In this document: one piece after another, positions 17,086-25,708 of the stretch
Layout: each line of letters begins with the position of its first letter
Numbering within the stretch: the stretch's first letter is position 1
NCBI GenBank assembly: GCA_002479765.1
Contig: DLOZ01000017.1
Span: 1 to 64,000, forward strand
DNA from: Sphingomonadales bacterium UBA7471
Lineage (GTDB): Bacteria; Pseudomonadota; Alphaproteobacteria; Sphingomonadales; Sphingomonadaceae
Reading direction: 5' to 3'
DNA length: 64,000 nucleotides
The notes under the pieces: generated by a model
Databases searched by the model: none
The model's input: only the letters and a program-made list of their open reading frames with translations
What the model was told of the DNA's origin: nothing
Made by a program: the position numbers and the translations under genes

Positions 17086-18387
17086 ATGGGACATAGCCTC
17101 TACTTTCTGAGAAATGCTGGGGTTTTCGCGATGGCGTTGGCGGCCGTTTCGGCCCCTGCATCCGCGCAAAATACGGTCATTACTGCGGACAAAATGATCG
17201 ACGTTCTCACGGGCAAGACCGTCGATTATCCCGCCGTCTTTGTTGGCGCCGATGGGCGTATCACCAGCATTGCCGACGCACGCACCGTTAAATGGGGCAG
17301 TGACGTCAAACATATCAACCTCAGCGGCAAAACCATATTGCCGGGCTTGATCGATATGCACGTCCATCTCGACAGTCCCGCCGATATTGGCGGCTATCGG
17401 GGACTGGAATTCACAGACAGCTTTTGGGGCATGACCGCCGTTGGATCGGCGCAAGCGATGCTGAAGGCCGGTTTTACAACAGTTCGCAACGTTGGTTCGG
17501 GCGACCGCAACGACATCGGCCTGAAACAAGCCATTGAAAACGGCTACGCAACGGGTCCGCGCATTGTTCCCGCTGGCTACGCACTTGGCGCGACGGGCGG
17601 GCATTGCGACTCCACATTCCTGCCACCCAGCCTGGAGAAATCGGGTAAGGAAGAGGGCATCGCCGATAGCGAAGACGAACTGCGCTACCAAGTGCGGCGT
17701 CAGCGCAAATATGGCGCAGAGGTTATCAAGGTTTGCGCAACGGGCGGCGTGTTTTCGCGCAATACCGAACCCGGCCAGCAGCAGCTTTCTGAACGTGAAC
17801 TTCGCGTGATCGCGGATGAGGCGCATCAATGGGGCCTTCGTGTTGCCGCGCACGCGCATGGCGGCGAAGGGATCAAAGCCGCGATCAAGGCGGGTATCGA
17901 TACGATCGAACATGCCAGCCTTGTCGATGATGAAGGCATCAAGCTTGCAGCCGCCCGGCCACGGCCGGTCTGGTTCTCCATGGATATCTTCAACACCGAC
18001 TATACCCAATCCGAAGGCGCCAAGAACGGCGTGCTTGAAGATAATCTCAGGAAAGACCGCGAAGTCGCGCAAATCCAACGCGATAACTTCCGCAAAGCAC
18101 ATAAAGCAGGCGTCAAAATGGTCTTCGCGTCGGACGCCGGCGTTATGCCGCACGGACTGGTCGGCGGGCAGTTTAAGGTCATGGTCGAATATGGCATGAC
18201 ACCGCTGGAGGCGATCCAAGCGGCCACGCGCAATGCGGCGCAGGCTTTGGGCCGTGAAAAGGATGTCGGCGCAATCGCGGTCGGTCGCTTCGCAGATATC
18301 ATTGCGGTGGATGGCGATCCGCTGACAAATGTTCGCGAACTGGAATCGGTCGATGCCGTCGTAAAAGGTGGCAAGGTCGTCAACTAA
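17086..18387 (+). CDS. Secreted metal-dependent amidohydrolase (imidazolonepropionase/Xaa-Pro dipeptidase-like)
   Basis: The 433-residue protein has a signal peptide (hydrophobic 8-22, cut near ASAQ) and an amidohydrolase-superfamily TIM barrel. Metal ligands are visible in order: HVHLD after PGLID, a probable carboxylated lysine in VIKVCATGG, His in AAHAHG, His in IEHAS, and Asp in ASDAG. It ends with the usual beta-sandwich segment GRFADIIAVDGDPL. Related enzymes cleave dipeptides or acyl-amino acids in the periplasm. The start at 17086 has GGGAG 8 nt upstream and begins the signal peptide; the frame extends further 5' but overlaps the PAP2 gene. The substrate is unknown. Confidence 0.85.
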   Translation: MGHSLYFLRNAGVFAMALAAVSAPASAQNTVITADKMIDVLTGKTVDYPAVFVGADGRITSIADARTVKWGSDVKHINLSGKTILPGLIDMHVHLDSPADIGGYRGLEFTDSFWGMTAVGSAQAMLKAGFTTVRNVGSGDRNDIGLKQAIENGYATGPRIVPAGYALGATGGHCDSTFLPPSLEKSGKEEGIADSEDELRYQVRRQRKYGAEVIKVCATGGVFSRNTEPGQQQLSERELRVIADEAHQWGLRVAAHAHGGEGIKAAIKAGIDTIEHASLVDDEGIKLAAARPRPVWFSMDIFNTDYTQSEGAKNGVLEDNLRKDREVAQIQRDNFRKAHKAGVKMVFASDAGVMPHGLVGGQFKVMVEYGMTPLEAIQAATRNAAQALGREKDVGAIAVGRFADIIAVDGDPLTNVRELESVDAVVKGGKVVN

Positions 18388-18479
18388 AGCCAATATCATG
18401 CTGTGCGATGTTGCATTGATTGCGAACCGCACAGTGTGATAAATAGAATGGGTAGGATGAACATCTGGGGGTTTGAATT

Positions 18480-18824
18480 ATGATTTCTCTGGTCGCAGCA
18501 ACTTTGCTCAGCATGGCCGCCATGAAAGGTGACCCAATGGACAATGCCCGCAAGGCATTCAACAATTGCATGATTGAAACGCACAACACCGCGGTTGGCG
18601 AAAAAGCGAGCCCGAGCGACTTCATCAAAACCAGCGATACAGCCTGCCCAACAGAGCGCGCCGCGTATAAGGAAATTCTGGTGAAGTCAGAACGCTCATA
18701 CGGCGCAAGCATGGCGGATGCCGAAAAATTTGCGGCTGAAGAAATTCAGATGATCGTCGACTCAATCGTCACCAGCTTCAACGAAAATGTTGAAAGCGGC
18801 GCAAAGCTGACGCCCGAGAAATAA
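18480..18824 (+). CDS. Small probable exported protein of unknown function
   Basis: The 114-residue protein starts with a short hydrophobic segment (ISLVAATLLSMAA) that could be a signal sequence. A hydrophilic helical domain follows with two cysteines (FNNCMIE and TACPTER), which might form a disulfide in the periplasm. I do not recognise a domain. Codon usage matches the neighbours and the frame is well bounded. GGGGG lies about 12 nt upstream of the ATG, further than usual. The gene sits between the amidohydrolase and tRNA-Ser. Confidence 0.65.
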   Translation: MISLVAATLLSMAAMKGDPMDNARKAFNNCMIETHNTAVGEKASPSDFIKTSDTACPTERAAYKEILVKSERSYGASMADAEKFAAEEIQMIVDSIVTSFNENVESGAKLTPEK

Positions 18825-18862
18825 TCCCGGCGTTGTGGGTGCAACAAATTCGGTTGGGAAAT

Positions 18863-18952
18863 TGGCGGACAGGGTGGGATTCGAACCCACGGTGAGCTTC
18901 CACCCACGACGGTTTTCAAGACCGTTGCCTTAAACCACTCGGCCACCTGTCC
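18863..18952 (-). tRNA. tRNA-Ser (anticodon TGA)
   Basis: On the minus strand the acceptor GGACAGG pairs with CCTGTCC, followed by discriminator G and an encoded CCA. The anticodon loop CTTGAAA gives TGA, reading UCN codons. A long variable arm (GTGGGTGGAAGCTCAC) is present, as expected for serine. Total length is 90 nt. Confidence 0.95.
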
Positions 18953-19028
18953 GCTTACGAAGTGCCCCTAGCCATCCGGCAAAGCGATGGCAAGGGCAGA
19001 TGCGGCCTTCAACACAAATGGAGACCCT

Positions 19029-20102
19029 GTGCGCATTAACCGGAAATTTTGGCTATCAACGCTAATCTGCACCAGTGCGTGCGTGTTTGGGCCCATAAGC
19101 GCCGCCCAAGAAATTGCAGCGCCAACTACCGAAAGCGCCAATGATGCGCATGAGGCTGGATTTCGCGCCTATCTTGGCCAAGTGCGGCAAAGGGCGCTGA
19201 CCGAAGGCGTTTCGGCGGCGACGCTCGATCGCGTGTTGCCTTCGTTAAGCTTTAACGCCCGCGTTGTGCGGCTTGACCGGCAACAGCCAGAGGGCGCTTC
19301 AAATGCGCCGGTTCCCAATTTTGCGCCCTATAAAGCCCGCCATGTCGATGCATCACGCATTAGCCGGGGTCGCGCAAAATATAGCGAGCTTCGCCCACTG
19401 CTGCAGCGGATCGAAAATGAAACCGGCGTACCGGAAGAAATCATGATCGCCATTTATGGCCATGAAACCAATTATGGATCGGTCATGGGCAACTTCAACG
19501 CCCCCGAATCCTTGGCGTCACTCGCCTATGAAGGCCGCCGGCGTGCGTTGTTTGAGGCTGAATTGATCGCGGTGCTGAAGATGATCGACAAGGGCGTTCC
19601 GCAATATGCCATTACGGGCAGCTGGGCAGGGGCACTTGGAAAGCCGCAGTTTTTGCCTTCGGTATATTTGCGCCTGGCGCGCGATGGGGACGGCGACGGC
19701 TATGCCGATATCTGGCGTAGCGAGGTGGACGCCATGACCTCCATCGCCAACTATTTCGTCAACACAGGCTGGCGGCGCGGCGAGGAATGGGGCTTTGCGG
19801 TCAACGTTCCCGCGTCGTTCAACCGCGCCGCGTTGAGTTCGCGCATGGCATCGCCGCGCTGCCCCCGCGTTTTTGGGCGGCACAGCCAGTGGAAAACCAT
19901 CGCGGAATGGCGGGAACTGGGCATCACGCCGCAGCGCGGATTTTGGCCGAAAGACAGCATGATGGCGACCCTGATTGAGCCCGATGGCGTCGGCCAAACC
20001 GCATATCTGCTGGGCGGGAACTACCGCGTGATATTGGACTATAATTGTTCAAATTTTTACGCGCTGTCGGTGGGGTTATTGGCTGACGCGGTTCGGAATT
20101 AA
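19029..20102 (+). CDS. Lytic murein transglycosylase (MltB/GH103 type)
   Basis: The 357-residue protein cleaves glycan strands of peptidoglycan to 1,6-anhydro ends in the periplasm. After a signal peptide (STLICTSACVFGPISAA) come the SLT_2 features: catalytic Glu at about 146 in YGHETNYGS, then GSWAGALGKPQFLPS, and a DGDGDGYADIW segment. I chose the GTG at 19029 because GGAGA lies just upstream and it places the signal peptide at the N-terminus; an ATG at 18987 is in frame but has no ribosome site. The cysteine in the signal peptide is not in a clear lipobox. No peptidoglycan-binding domain is seen. Confidence 0.88.
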   Translation: MRINRKFWLSTLICTSACVFGPISAAQEIAAPTTESANDAHEAGFRAYLGQVRQRALTEGVSAATLDRVLPSLSFNARVVRLDRQQPEGASNAPVPNFAPYKARHVDASRISRGRAKYSELRPLLQRIENETGVPEEIMIAIYGHETNYGSVMGNFNAPESLASLAYEGRRRALFEAELIAVLKMIDKGVPQYAITGSWAGALGKPQFLPSVYLRLARDGDGDGYADIWRSEVDAMTSIANYFVNTGWRRGEEWGFAVNVPASFNRAALSSRMASPRCPRVFGRHSQWKTIAEWRELGITPQRGFWPKDSMMATLIEPDGVGQTAYLLGGNYRVILDYNCSNFYALSVGLLADAVRN

Positions 20103-20148
20103 GCCAGCTATCGTTTGATAGGTGCACACGCTATACGGGACCTATTAA

Positions 20149-20292
20149 GCGGGGCGTGCACATGCACCGCTTGTCGCAGAATATGAGGACGGAACAGAGC
20201 AAATCATGCCCTTATTGGCTGACGAATCATTAGCCCCAGCAGGCTTTTTAACGCGCGCCCTTAATGGCTTGGCGTCATGGGTGGCCGCATGA
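20149..20292 (+). pseudogene. Probable remnant of the C-terminal tail of a DacC-type D-Ala-D-Ala carboxypeptidase
   Basis: After a TAA at 20146-20148 the frame reads AHAPLVAEYEDGTEQ, then PLLADESLAPAGFLTR, and ends RALNGLASWVAA at 20292. This pattern (short beta-strand, PLLA/PLVA, then GF.TR and an amphipathic helix) resembles the end of PBP5-type carboxypeptidases, which lie directly upstream of tmk in some sphingomonads as I recall. No catalytic part is present. The TGA overlaps the tmk ATG at 20289 (ATGA), as if the two were once coupled. A 28-codon ORF from the ATG at 20206 would still be translatable. The identification is by eye only. Confidence 0.4.
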
Positions 20293-20927
20293 CCGCGCGC
20301 GGTCGTTTCTTATCGATTGAAGGCGGGGAGGGCGTGGGCAAGTCTACGCAGATCAACGCGCTTGCGGACATGATCCGAAGCCATGGGCATGACGTGATTT
20401 TGACGCGCGAACCCGGCGGAACAGAGGGTGCCGAAGTCATCCGGCAACTGTTGCTGGGCGGAAGCGCAGAACGCTGGGCCCCGCGCGCAGAGGCGTTGCT
20501 GTTTGCCGCAGCGCGCAGCGACCATGTTGAACGGTTGATCGAACCCGCCTTGGCAAGCGGCAAATGGGTCATTGCGGACCGCTTCATCGACAGCAGCCGT
20601 GCCTATCAAGGTGCAGGCTCCGGCTTGTCAGATGATGACATCATGACGCTGCATGGCATCGGCAGTCGCGGCCTATTGCCCGATCGCACATTGGTGTTGC
20701 GCCTCGATCCGAAAGAAGCCGCACAGCGCGCAGCCGCCAGAGATCAGAACCGTCCCGACCGTATTCAGGGAAGGACAGAGGATTTCCATTCAGACGTCGA
20801 TATGGCATTTGTGGGATATGCCGAGCGCGAACCTAGGGTGCGTCTGGTTGACGCTTCAGGAACGGCCGCAGACGTGACCGCGCGGCTTGTGGCGCAGATA
20901 TCCGATTTGTTGGTGGAACCCGCCTGA
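20289..20927 (+). CDS. tmk: Thymidylate kinase
   Basis: The 212-residue enzyme phosphorylates dTMP to dTDP. The P-loop is GGEGVGKST near the N-terminus, DR(F) in ADRFIDSSRAYQG binds dTMP, and the lid region lies around AARDQNRPDRIQG. The ATG at 20289 gives the family's usual start (MTARGRFLSIEGGEG) and overlaps the TGA of the upstream remnant. An ATG at 20277 is also in frame. The stop overlaps the holB start codon (TGATG), so the pair is translationally coupled. Confidence 0.93.
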   Translation: MTARGRFLSIEGGEGVGKSTQINALADMIRSHGHDVILTREPGGTEGAEVIRQLLLGGSAERWAPRAEALLFAAARSDHVERLIEPALASGKWVIADRFIDSSRAYQGAGSGLSDDDIMTLHGIGSRGLLPDRTLVLRLDPKEAAQRAAARDQNRPDRIQGRTEDFHSDVDMAFVGYAEREPRVRLVDASGTAADVTARLVAQISDLLVEPA

Positions 20928-21886
20928 TGGACTATGTCGGCCATGACAAGGCGTGGCGCCAGTTTTCCAAAGCCTGCGACAGCGGGAAAACGCACCATGG
21001 CTGGATATTGGCCGGGGCGAGGGGGCTCGGCAAATCTGCGTTCGCCCTGAAGGCGGCGTCCGCGCTTGTTGACCCAACGAACATGCACGCAAATCTCATC
21101 GCCCGCGGTTCCCATCCCGATATTTTGTGGGTGAAGCGGCTTCCGAAAGAAGCACCAAAGGACGATGAAGACGTCACCGATGAAACCGAGCTCAAACGCA
21201 GCATAACGGTGGATCAGATCCGTAGCGTTCAGCAGGCGCTAACATCGCGTCCGGGGCTCAGTGATAAGCGCGCCATCATTATTGATTCTGCGGATGACCT
21301 TGAACGCGGCGGCGCCAACGCATTGTTGAAATCTTTGGAAGAACCGCCCGTTGGGACCTATTTCTTTTTGGTCAGCCATGCCAGCGACCGGTTGCTTCCG
21401 ACCATCCGCTCACGCTGCCAGATATTGCGCTTTGAACCCTTGTGTGACGCAGATATGGCCGAGGCATTGCAACGCGCCGCGCCCGAGGCGAGCCAGTCGG
21501 ATATTGACGCTCTCGTGCGCCTGGGCAACGGAGCCCCCGGCCAAGCGCTGGATTTCCTTGGGCTAAGGCTCGACGAGTTGGAAGATGCCATGGCGTCCAT
21601 TTTACGTTCAGGCGACCGGGATAATGCCATTCGCATCGCTTTGGCCGAAAAACTGTCGCTCAAGGCCGCGCAGCCGAGATATGAAGCCTTTCTGCGCCGC
21701 GCGCCCGCACTGATCGCAGAACATACGCGGATGCTTGGCGTCGGTCAGCTACGCGCCGGGATTGATGCGTGGGAGGCCGCAAGCGGGCTAGCCGCACGCG
21801 CCATAGCGTTGAGTTTGGACAAGCAGAGCGTCGTCTTTCAAATGGGAAGCTTGCTGGCATCGGTTCAAGCGCATAAGGCGAGCTAA
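20927..21886 (+). CDS. holB: DNA polymerase III delta-prime subunit
   Basis: The 319-residue AAA+ protein is part of the clamp-loader complex. The region GARGLGKSAFA stands in place of a Walker A, and DSADDLERGGANALLKSLEEPP corresponds to the Walker B/sensor region of HolB. The sensor SRC motif is RSRCQILRF. Delta-prime usually does not hydrolyse ATP. An acidic stretch (DDEDVTDETE) replaces the zinc module found in some homologues. The start overlaps the tmk stop, and metG follows after 25 bp. This is a standard tmk-holB-metG-tatD run. Confidence 0.9.
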   Translation: MDYVGHDKAWRQFSKACDSGKTHHGWILAGARGLGKSAFALKAASALVDPTNMHANLIARGSHPDILWVKRLPKEAPKDDEDVTDETELKRSITVDQIRSVQQALTSRPGLSDKRAIIIDSADDLERGGANALLKSLEEPPVGTYFFLVSHASDRLLPTIRSRCQILRFEPLCDADMAEALQRAAPEASQSDIDALVRLGNGAPGQALDFLGLRLDELEDAMASILRSGDRDNAIRIALAEKLSLKAAQPRYEAFLRRAPALIAEHTRMLGVGQLRAGIDAWEAASGLAARAIALSLDKQSVVFQMGSLLASVQAHKAS

Positions 21887-21911
21887 TTCGCCAAAAAATA
21901 CAAGAGTCCAC

Positions 21912-23480
21912 ATGTCTGAACCTTTTTATATTACCACCGCCATAGCCTATCCAAATGGCAAGCCGCATATCGGGCATGCCTATGAAGCGATTGCAACCGA
22001 CGCGATTGCGCGGTTTCAGCGGTTGATGGGCCGTGATGTGCGTTTCGTCACGGGCACCGATGAGCATGGCCTGAAAATGGACCAGACGGCACGGGCAGCC
22101 GGCAAGGCAACACGCGACCTTGCAGATGAAATGTCGTCTTATTTCAAGGAAATGTGCAGTACTCTTGATATTTCCTTTGATCATTTTTGTCGCACAACAT
22201 CGGACCATCATCACAAGGCCAGTCAAGCGATTTGGAAACGACTCGAAGCCGCTGGCGACTTGTATCTTGACCGGTATGAAGGATGGTATTCGGTCCGCGA
22301 CGAAGCTTATTATGACGAAACCGAGCTGACCGAGGGCGAGGGGGGGCAGAAGCTTTCGCCGCAGGGCACGCCTGTTGAATGGACGGTAGAAGAAAGCTGG
22401 TTTTTCCGGCTTTCGAAATATGAACAGCCATTGCTCGAATATTATGCGGCGCATCCTGACTTTATCCGACCCGACAGCCGGAAAAACGAAACGGTTAAGT
22501 TCGTTGAAGGCGGCCTGAAAGACCTGTCCGTTTCGCGCACCAGTTTCGATTGGGGCGTCAAAGTTCCCGGCAGCGAAAATCATGTCATGTATGTCTGGTT
22601 GGACGCGCTCACCACATATATTTCTGCGATTGGCTTTCCCGACGATACCGAGGAATGGCGCAAATTCTGGCCGGCCAATGTCCATATCATTGGCAAGGAC
22701 ATTGTCCGCTTTCACACGGTCTATTGGCCCGCATTTTTGATGTCGGCCGGCTTGCCATTGCCGAAACAGGTGTTCGGACATGGATTCCTGCTTTCACGTG
22801 GCGAGAAAATGTCGAAGTCCTTGGGCAATGTCGTTGACCCAATGCAGCTTGCGGAATTGTTTGGCGTCGATGCGCTGCGCTATTTCCTGCTGCGCGAAGT
22901 CAGCTTCGGTCAGGACGGCAGCTATAGCCCCGAAGCGATTGTCACCCGCGTGAATGCTGATCTCGCCAACAGCTTCGGCAATTTGGCGCAGCGGACATTG
23001 TCGCTCATCTTCAAAAATTGCGAAGGCTATCTGCCCGCCATTCGCGGCCATAATGACGATGACACAGCGCTTTTGGATTTGGTGGGCGCAACTGTTTCGC
23101 AGCATATTCCTGCGCATTACGAAGATTTGGCGATGTCACAGGGGCTAGAAAGCTGGATGCAGGCGGTCTTTGCCTGCAACGCCTATGTCGACGTGCAAGC
23201 GCCCTGGGCGCTCAAGAAAACAGATCCGGAACGTATGGAAACCGTGCTTGCCACACTGTTCATCTGTATCGCGCAACTCGCCATCGCGGCTTTGCCGATC
23301 ATTCCCGGGTCGGCGACCAAGCTTCTGGACCAAATGGGCGTTCCCCTTGATGTGCGGAACTTCGATGCGGCAGGATCGCATTGGTATTCACCTTTGGCCG
23401 AGAGCAATTACCAAATTGCCCAGCCTGTCGGGCTATTCCCCCGATTGGAAATACCAGCGGAGGAGGGGACTGCGGCCTGA
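21912..23480 (+). CDS. metG: Methionyl-tRNA synthetase
   Basis: The 522-residue class I synthetase charges initiator and elongator tRNA-Met. The signature HIGH is at 19-22 (KPHIGHAYEA) and KMSKS at 299-303. The connective-peptide region lacks the four-cysteine zinc knuckle (DEAYYDETEL in its place), so it belongs to the zinc-free MetG2 type common in alphaproteobacteria. There is no C-terminal tRNA-binding extension. The stop codon overlaps the tatD start (TGATG). Confidence 0.95.
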   Translation: MSEPFYITTAIAYPNGKPHIGHAYEAIATDAIARFQRLMGRDVRFVTGTDEHGLKMDQTARAAGKATRDLADEMSSYFKEMCSTLDISFDHFCRTTSDHHHKASQAIWKRLEAAGDLYLDRYEGWYSVRDEAYYDETELTEGEGGQKLSPQGTPVEWTVEESWFFRLSKYEQPLLEYYAAHPDFIRPDSRKNETVKFVEGGLKDLSVSRTSFDWGVKVPGSENHVMYVWLDALTTYISAIGFPDDTEEWRKFWPANVHIIGKDIVRFHTVYWPAFLMSAGLPLPKQVFGHGFLLSRGEKMSKSLGNVVDPMQLAELFGVDALRYFLLREVSFGQDGSYSPEAIVTRVNADLANSFGNLAQRTLSLIFKNCEGYLPAIRGHNDDDTALLDLVGATVSQHIPAHYEDLAMSQGLESWMQAVFACNAYVDVQAPWALKKTDPERMETVLATLFICIAQLAIAALPIIPGSATKLLDQMGVPLDVRNFDAAGSHWYSPLAESNYQIAQPVGLFPRLEIPAEEGTAA

Positions 23481-24256
23481 TGTTCGTCGATTCCCACTGC
23501 CATCTAAATTATAAAGGCTTGGTCGAGCAGCAAGGCGAGATTCTTGCCCGAGCGCGGAGCAGCGGCGTGTCTGCCATGCTCAACATTTCGACCCGCGAAC
23601 GCGAGTGGGATGAGGTTATCGGCCTTGCCGAACAGGAACCCGACGTGTGGGCATCTGTGGGCATTCACCCGCATGAGGCGGACCAGCATATCGGCATGGA
23701 TGCAGCGAAGCTTATTGATCGCGCGGCGCACCCACGTGTCGTCGCAATTGGCGAAACAGGGCTCGATTTTTACTATGATCACAGCGACCGGGCGCAGCAA
23801 GGCTTGTCCTTTCGCGAACATATAATGGCGTCACGGGACACCGGGCTTCCCATCATCATTCACACACGCGATGCAGAGGCGGAAACGGCCGAAATATTGC
23901 GCGACGAAATGTCCAAGGGCACATTCGCCGGCGTCATTCATTGCTTCACCGCGAGCGCAGAATTCGCGCGGACGGCATTGGACCTTGGCCTGTATATTTC
24001 GCTGTCGGGCATCGTCACGTTCAAAAATGCCCAAGATCTTCAGTCGGTCGCCAAATGGCTGCCTTCGGACCGGCTGCTTGTGGAAACTGATGCCCCGTTT
24101 CTGGCGCCCATTCCGCATCGTGGAAAGACTGGCGAGCCCGCATTTGTGGCGGATACCGCGCGTTACGTGGCGCAGTTGCGCGGTGTTGACGCGGACATTC
24201 TGGCTAAAGAGACTTCAGACAATTTCTACAGTCTGTTTACCAAGGCCGTACGATGA
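23480..24256 (+). CDS. tatD: TatD-family metal-dependent DNase
   Basis: The 258-residue TIM-barrel hydrolase starts MFVDSHCHLN, where His-x-His binds metal. GETGLDFYYD supplies the bridging Glu, IIHTRDA and HCFTAS supply further His ligands, and ETDAPFLAP the final Asp. TatD/YcfH proteins have 3'-5' DNase activity or act as D-aminoacyl-tRNA deacylase-like hydrolases. The start at 23480 overlaps the metG stop; the longer frame upstream is inside metG. Its TGA overlaps the next gene's ATG (ATGA). Confidence 0.92.
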   Translation: MFVDSHCHLNYKGLVEQQGEILARARSSGVSAMLNISTREREWDEVIGLAEQEPDVWASVGIHPHEADQHIGMDAAKLIDRAAHPRVVAIGETGLDFYYDHSDRAQQGLSFREHIMASRDTGLPIIIHTRDAEAETAEILRDEMSKGTFAGVIHCFTASAEFARTALDLGLYISLSGIVTFKNAQDLQSVAKWLPSDRLLVETDAPFLAPIPHRGKTGEPAFVADTARYVAQLRGVDADILAKETSDNFYSLFTKAVR

Positions 24257-24855
24257 ATATCATGGAAGACGGCCCATCGTTAATCTGGGGCGTCGTTTGC
24301 ATATTGTTGTTATTAAGCTCGCTTGCGGCGCGGCGTTTGCCGCGGGGATATGTCGCTAAGGCGGCATTTGCCTGGATAGCAATATTCGCGGCTTTGTTCG
24401 CCATATTCAGCTTCCGGTTTGAATTTAGGGCCGTCTGGGAGCGCGTAAAAGCGGACATTTCCGGTACCGCTGGCCAGAGCGTGAGCGGCGAAGAAATCAC
24501 CATCAGGCGACAGGATGACGGCCATTATTGGCTTCAGGTCGACGTCAATGGAAAGCCAGTGCGGTTCATGATCGATAGCGGCGCGACGACCACAGCGGTA
24601 AATGCGGAAACAGCCCGCGAAACGGGCATCAAAGTCGATACAGATGGATATCCGGTATTCCTAAATACGGCCAATGGCCGCGTAACGGCGCAGCGCGGTA
24701 TCATTCAATCGTTGCAAATTGGAACGCACGAGATTGGACAGCATAATGTTGTGGTTTCGGAAAGTTTTGGCGACACCAATGTCCTTGGCATGAACTTTCT
24801 CGACAGCATGCAAAGCTGGAAGGTCGAGGCAAATGTCATGACGCTGAAGCAATGA
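24253..24855 (+). CDS. Membrane-anchored retropepsin-like aspartic protease (TIGR02281 type)
   Basis: The 200-residue protein has two N-terminal TM segments (about 10-25 and 35-55), then a soluble retropepsin-like domain with the catalytic motif FMIDSGATTT near residue 110 and the hydrophobic NVLGMNFL flap-distal motif near the end. It would act as a homodimer facing the periplasm. Related rickettsial APRc and Caulobacter PerP-like proteins belong to this clan. It overlaps tatD by 4 bp and ends the tmk-holB-metG-tatD run. The substrate is unknown. Confidence 0.85.
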   Translation: MNIMEDGPSLIWGVVCILLLLSSLAARRLPRGYVAKAAFAWIAIFAALFAIFSFRFEFRAVWERVKADISGTAGQSVSGEEITIRRQDDGHYWLQVDVNGKPVRFMIDSGATTTAVNAETARETGIKVDTDGYPVFLNTANGRVTAQRGIIQSLQIGTHEIGQHNVVVSESFGDTNVLGMNFLDSMQSWKVEANVMTLKQ

Positions 24856-24906
24856 TAGAGGGTCGCTACGACGTGCTTAAACCGACGTTATTCAATTTTA
24901 CTTAAC

Positions 24907-24920
24907 ATAATATATATTAT
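24907..24920. promoter_or_regulatory. Perfect 14-bp AT palindrome upstream of mazG
   Basis: ATAATATATATTAT is a perfect palindrome 11 bp before the mazG ATG, in an unusually AT-rich 76-bp gap. It overlaps any plausible -10 box, so it could be an operator or simply the promoter core. Confidence 0.35.
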
Positions 24921-24931
24921 CGAACTTATTT

Positions 24932-25708
24932 ATGGCTGGACCGATGCAGGCTGATATTACCCCTCTCACAGACATCATGGCGCGTTTGCGCGATCCGCAA
25001 ACCGGATGCCCTTGGGATCTCGAGCAAGATTTCTCCACCATTGCGCCATATACAATCGAAGAAGCCTATGAAGTTGCGGACGCCATTGAGAACAATGATC
25101 TCGATGCGTTAAAAGACGAATTGGGCGATCTGCTCCTCCAAGTCGTATTCCACAGCCAGATGGCGTCTGAAATCGGCCAGTTCGACTTTAACGACGTCGT
25201 GCGCAGCATTTGCGACAAAATGGTCCGCCGCCATCCGCATGTGTTCGGCGCACAAGACGCACCAACCAATAGCATTCCCGACAATTGGGAAAGCATCAAA
25301 GCCACCGAGCGCCAAGCGGGATCGGATAACAGCGCCTTGGCAGGCGTCGCCCGCGCCCTCCCCGCATTATTACGTGCGCAAAAAATTCAAAAACGCGCGG
25401 CCAGAACCGGCTTTGATTGGCCCGACCAATCCGGCGCGCGCGATAAAATTATTGAAGAATTAGAGGAAGTTGCAGCCGCAACTTCGGCGGAACATGTTGC
25501 CGAAGAAATGGGTGATTTGTTATTCGCCGTTGTCAACTTCGCCCGCTTTCATGACGTTGATGCCGAAACCGCGCTCAAGTCCGCAAGTGCAAAGTTCGAG
25601 CGCCGCTTTCGCGATATGGAAGATTCCGCTGGCGACCGGTTCACATCGCTATCGCTCGATGAAAAAGAAGATCTTTGGCAACAGGCGAAGGCCAAGGAAG
25701 CGAAATAA
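24932..25708 (+). CDS. mazG: Nucleoside triphosphate pyrophosphohydrolase MazG
   Basis: The 258-residue protein has two tandem MazG domains. The first begins LRDPQTGCPWDLEQ and carries the EExxE...DELGD metal site (IEEAYEVADAI, KDELGDLLLQVVFH). The second holds EELEEV and EEMGDLLFAVVN. It hydrolyses NTPs to NMP and PPi and can lower ppGpp signalling by degrading precursors. The ATG at 24932 has no clear Shine-Dalgarno; the ATG at 24944 is an alternative. It is convergent with hflX, with no gap between stop codons. Confidence 0.93.
   Translation: MAGPMQADITPLTDIMARLRDPQTGCPWDLEQDFSTIAPYTIEEAYEVADAIENNDLDALKDELGDLLLQVVFHSQMASEIGQFDFNDVVRSICDKMVRRHPHVFGAQDAPTNSIPDNWESIKATERQAGSDNSALAGVARALPALLRAQKIQKRAARTGFDWPDQSGARDKIIEELEEVAAATSAEHVAEEMGDLLFAVVNFARFHDVDAETALKSASAKFERRFRDMEDSAGDRFTSLSLDEKEDLWQQAKAKEAK

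Noticed and set aside
17047..18432. 461-codon open frame on the minus strand, antisense to the amidohydrolase
   Set aside because: The plus-strand gene has a signal peptide, full metal motifs and a ribosome site; the antisense frame has none and reflects GC-rich codon bias.
18401..18434. CTGTGCG...CGCACAG inverted repeat after the amidohydrolase gene
   Set aside because: Only 7 bp with a 20-nt loop and no T-run; too weak to call a terminator.
20076..20224. 13-bp direct repeat TTATTGGCTGACG at 20076-20088 and 20212-20224
   Set aside because: Both copies encode a Leu-Leu-Ala-Asp stretch in two different proteins or remnants; coincidence of codon choice is enough, and recombination between them would have removed one copy.
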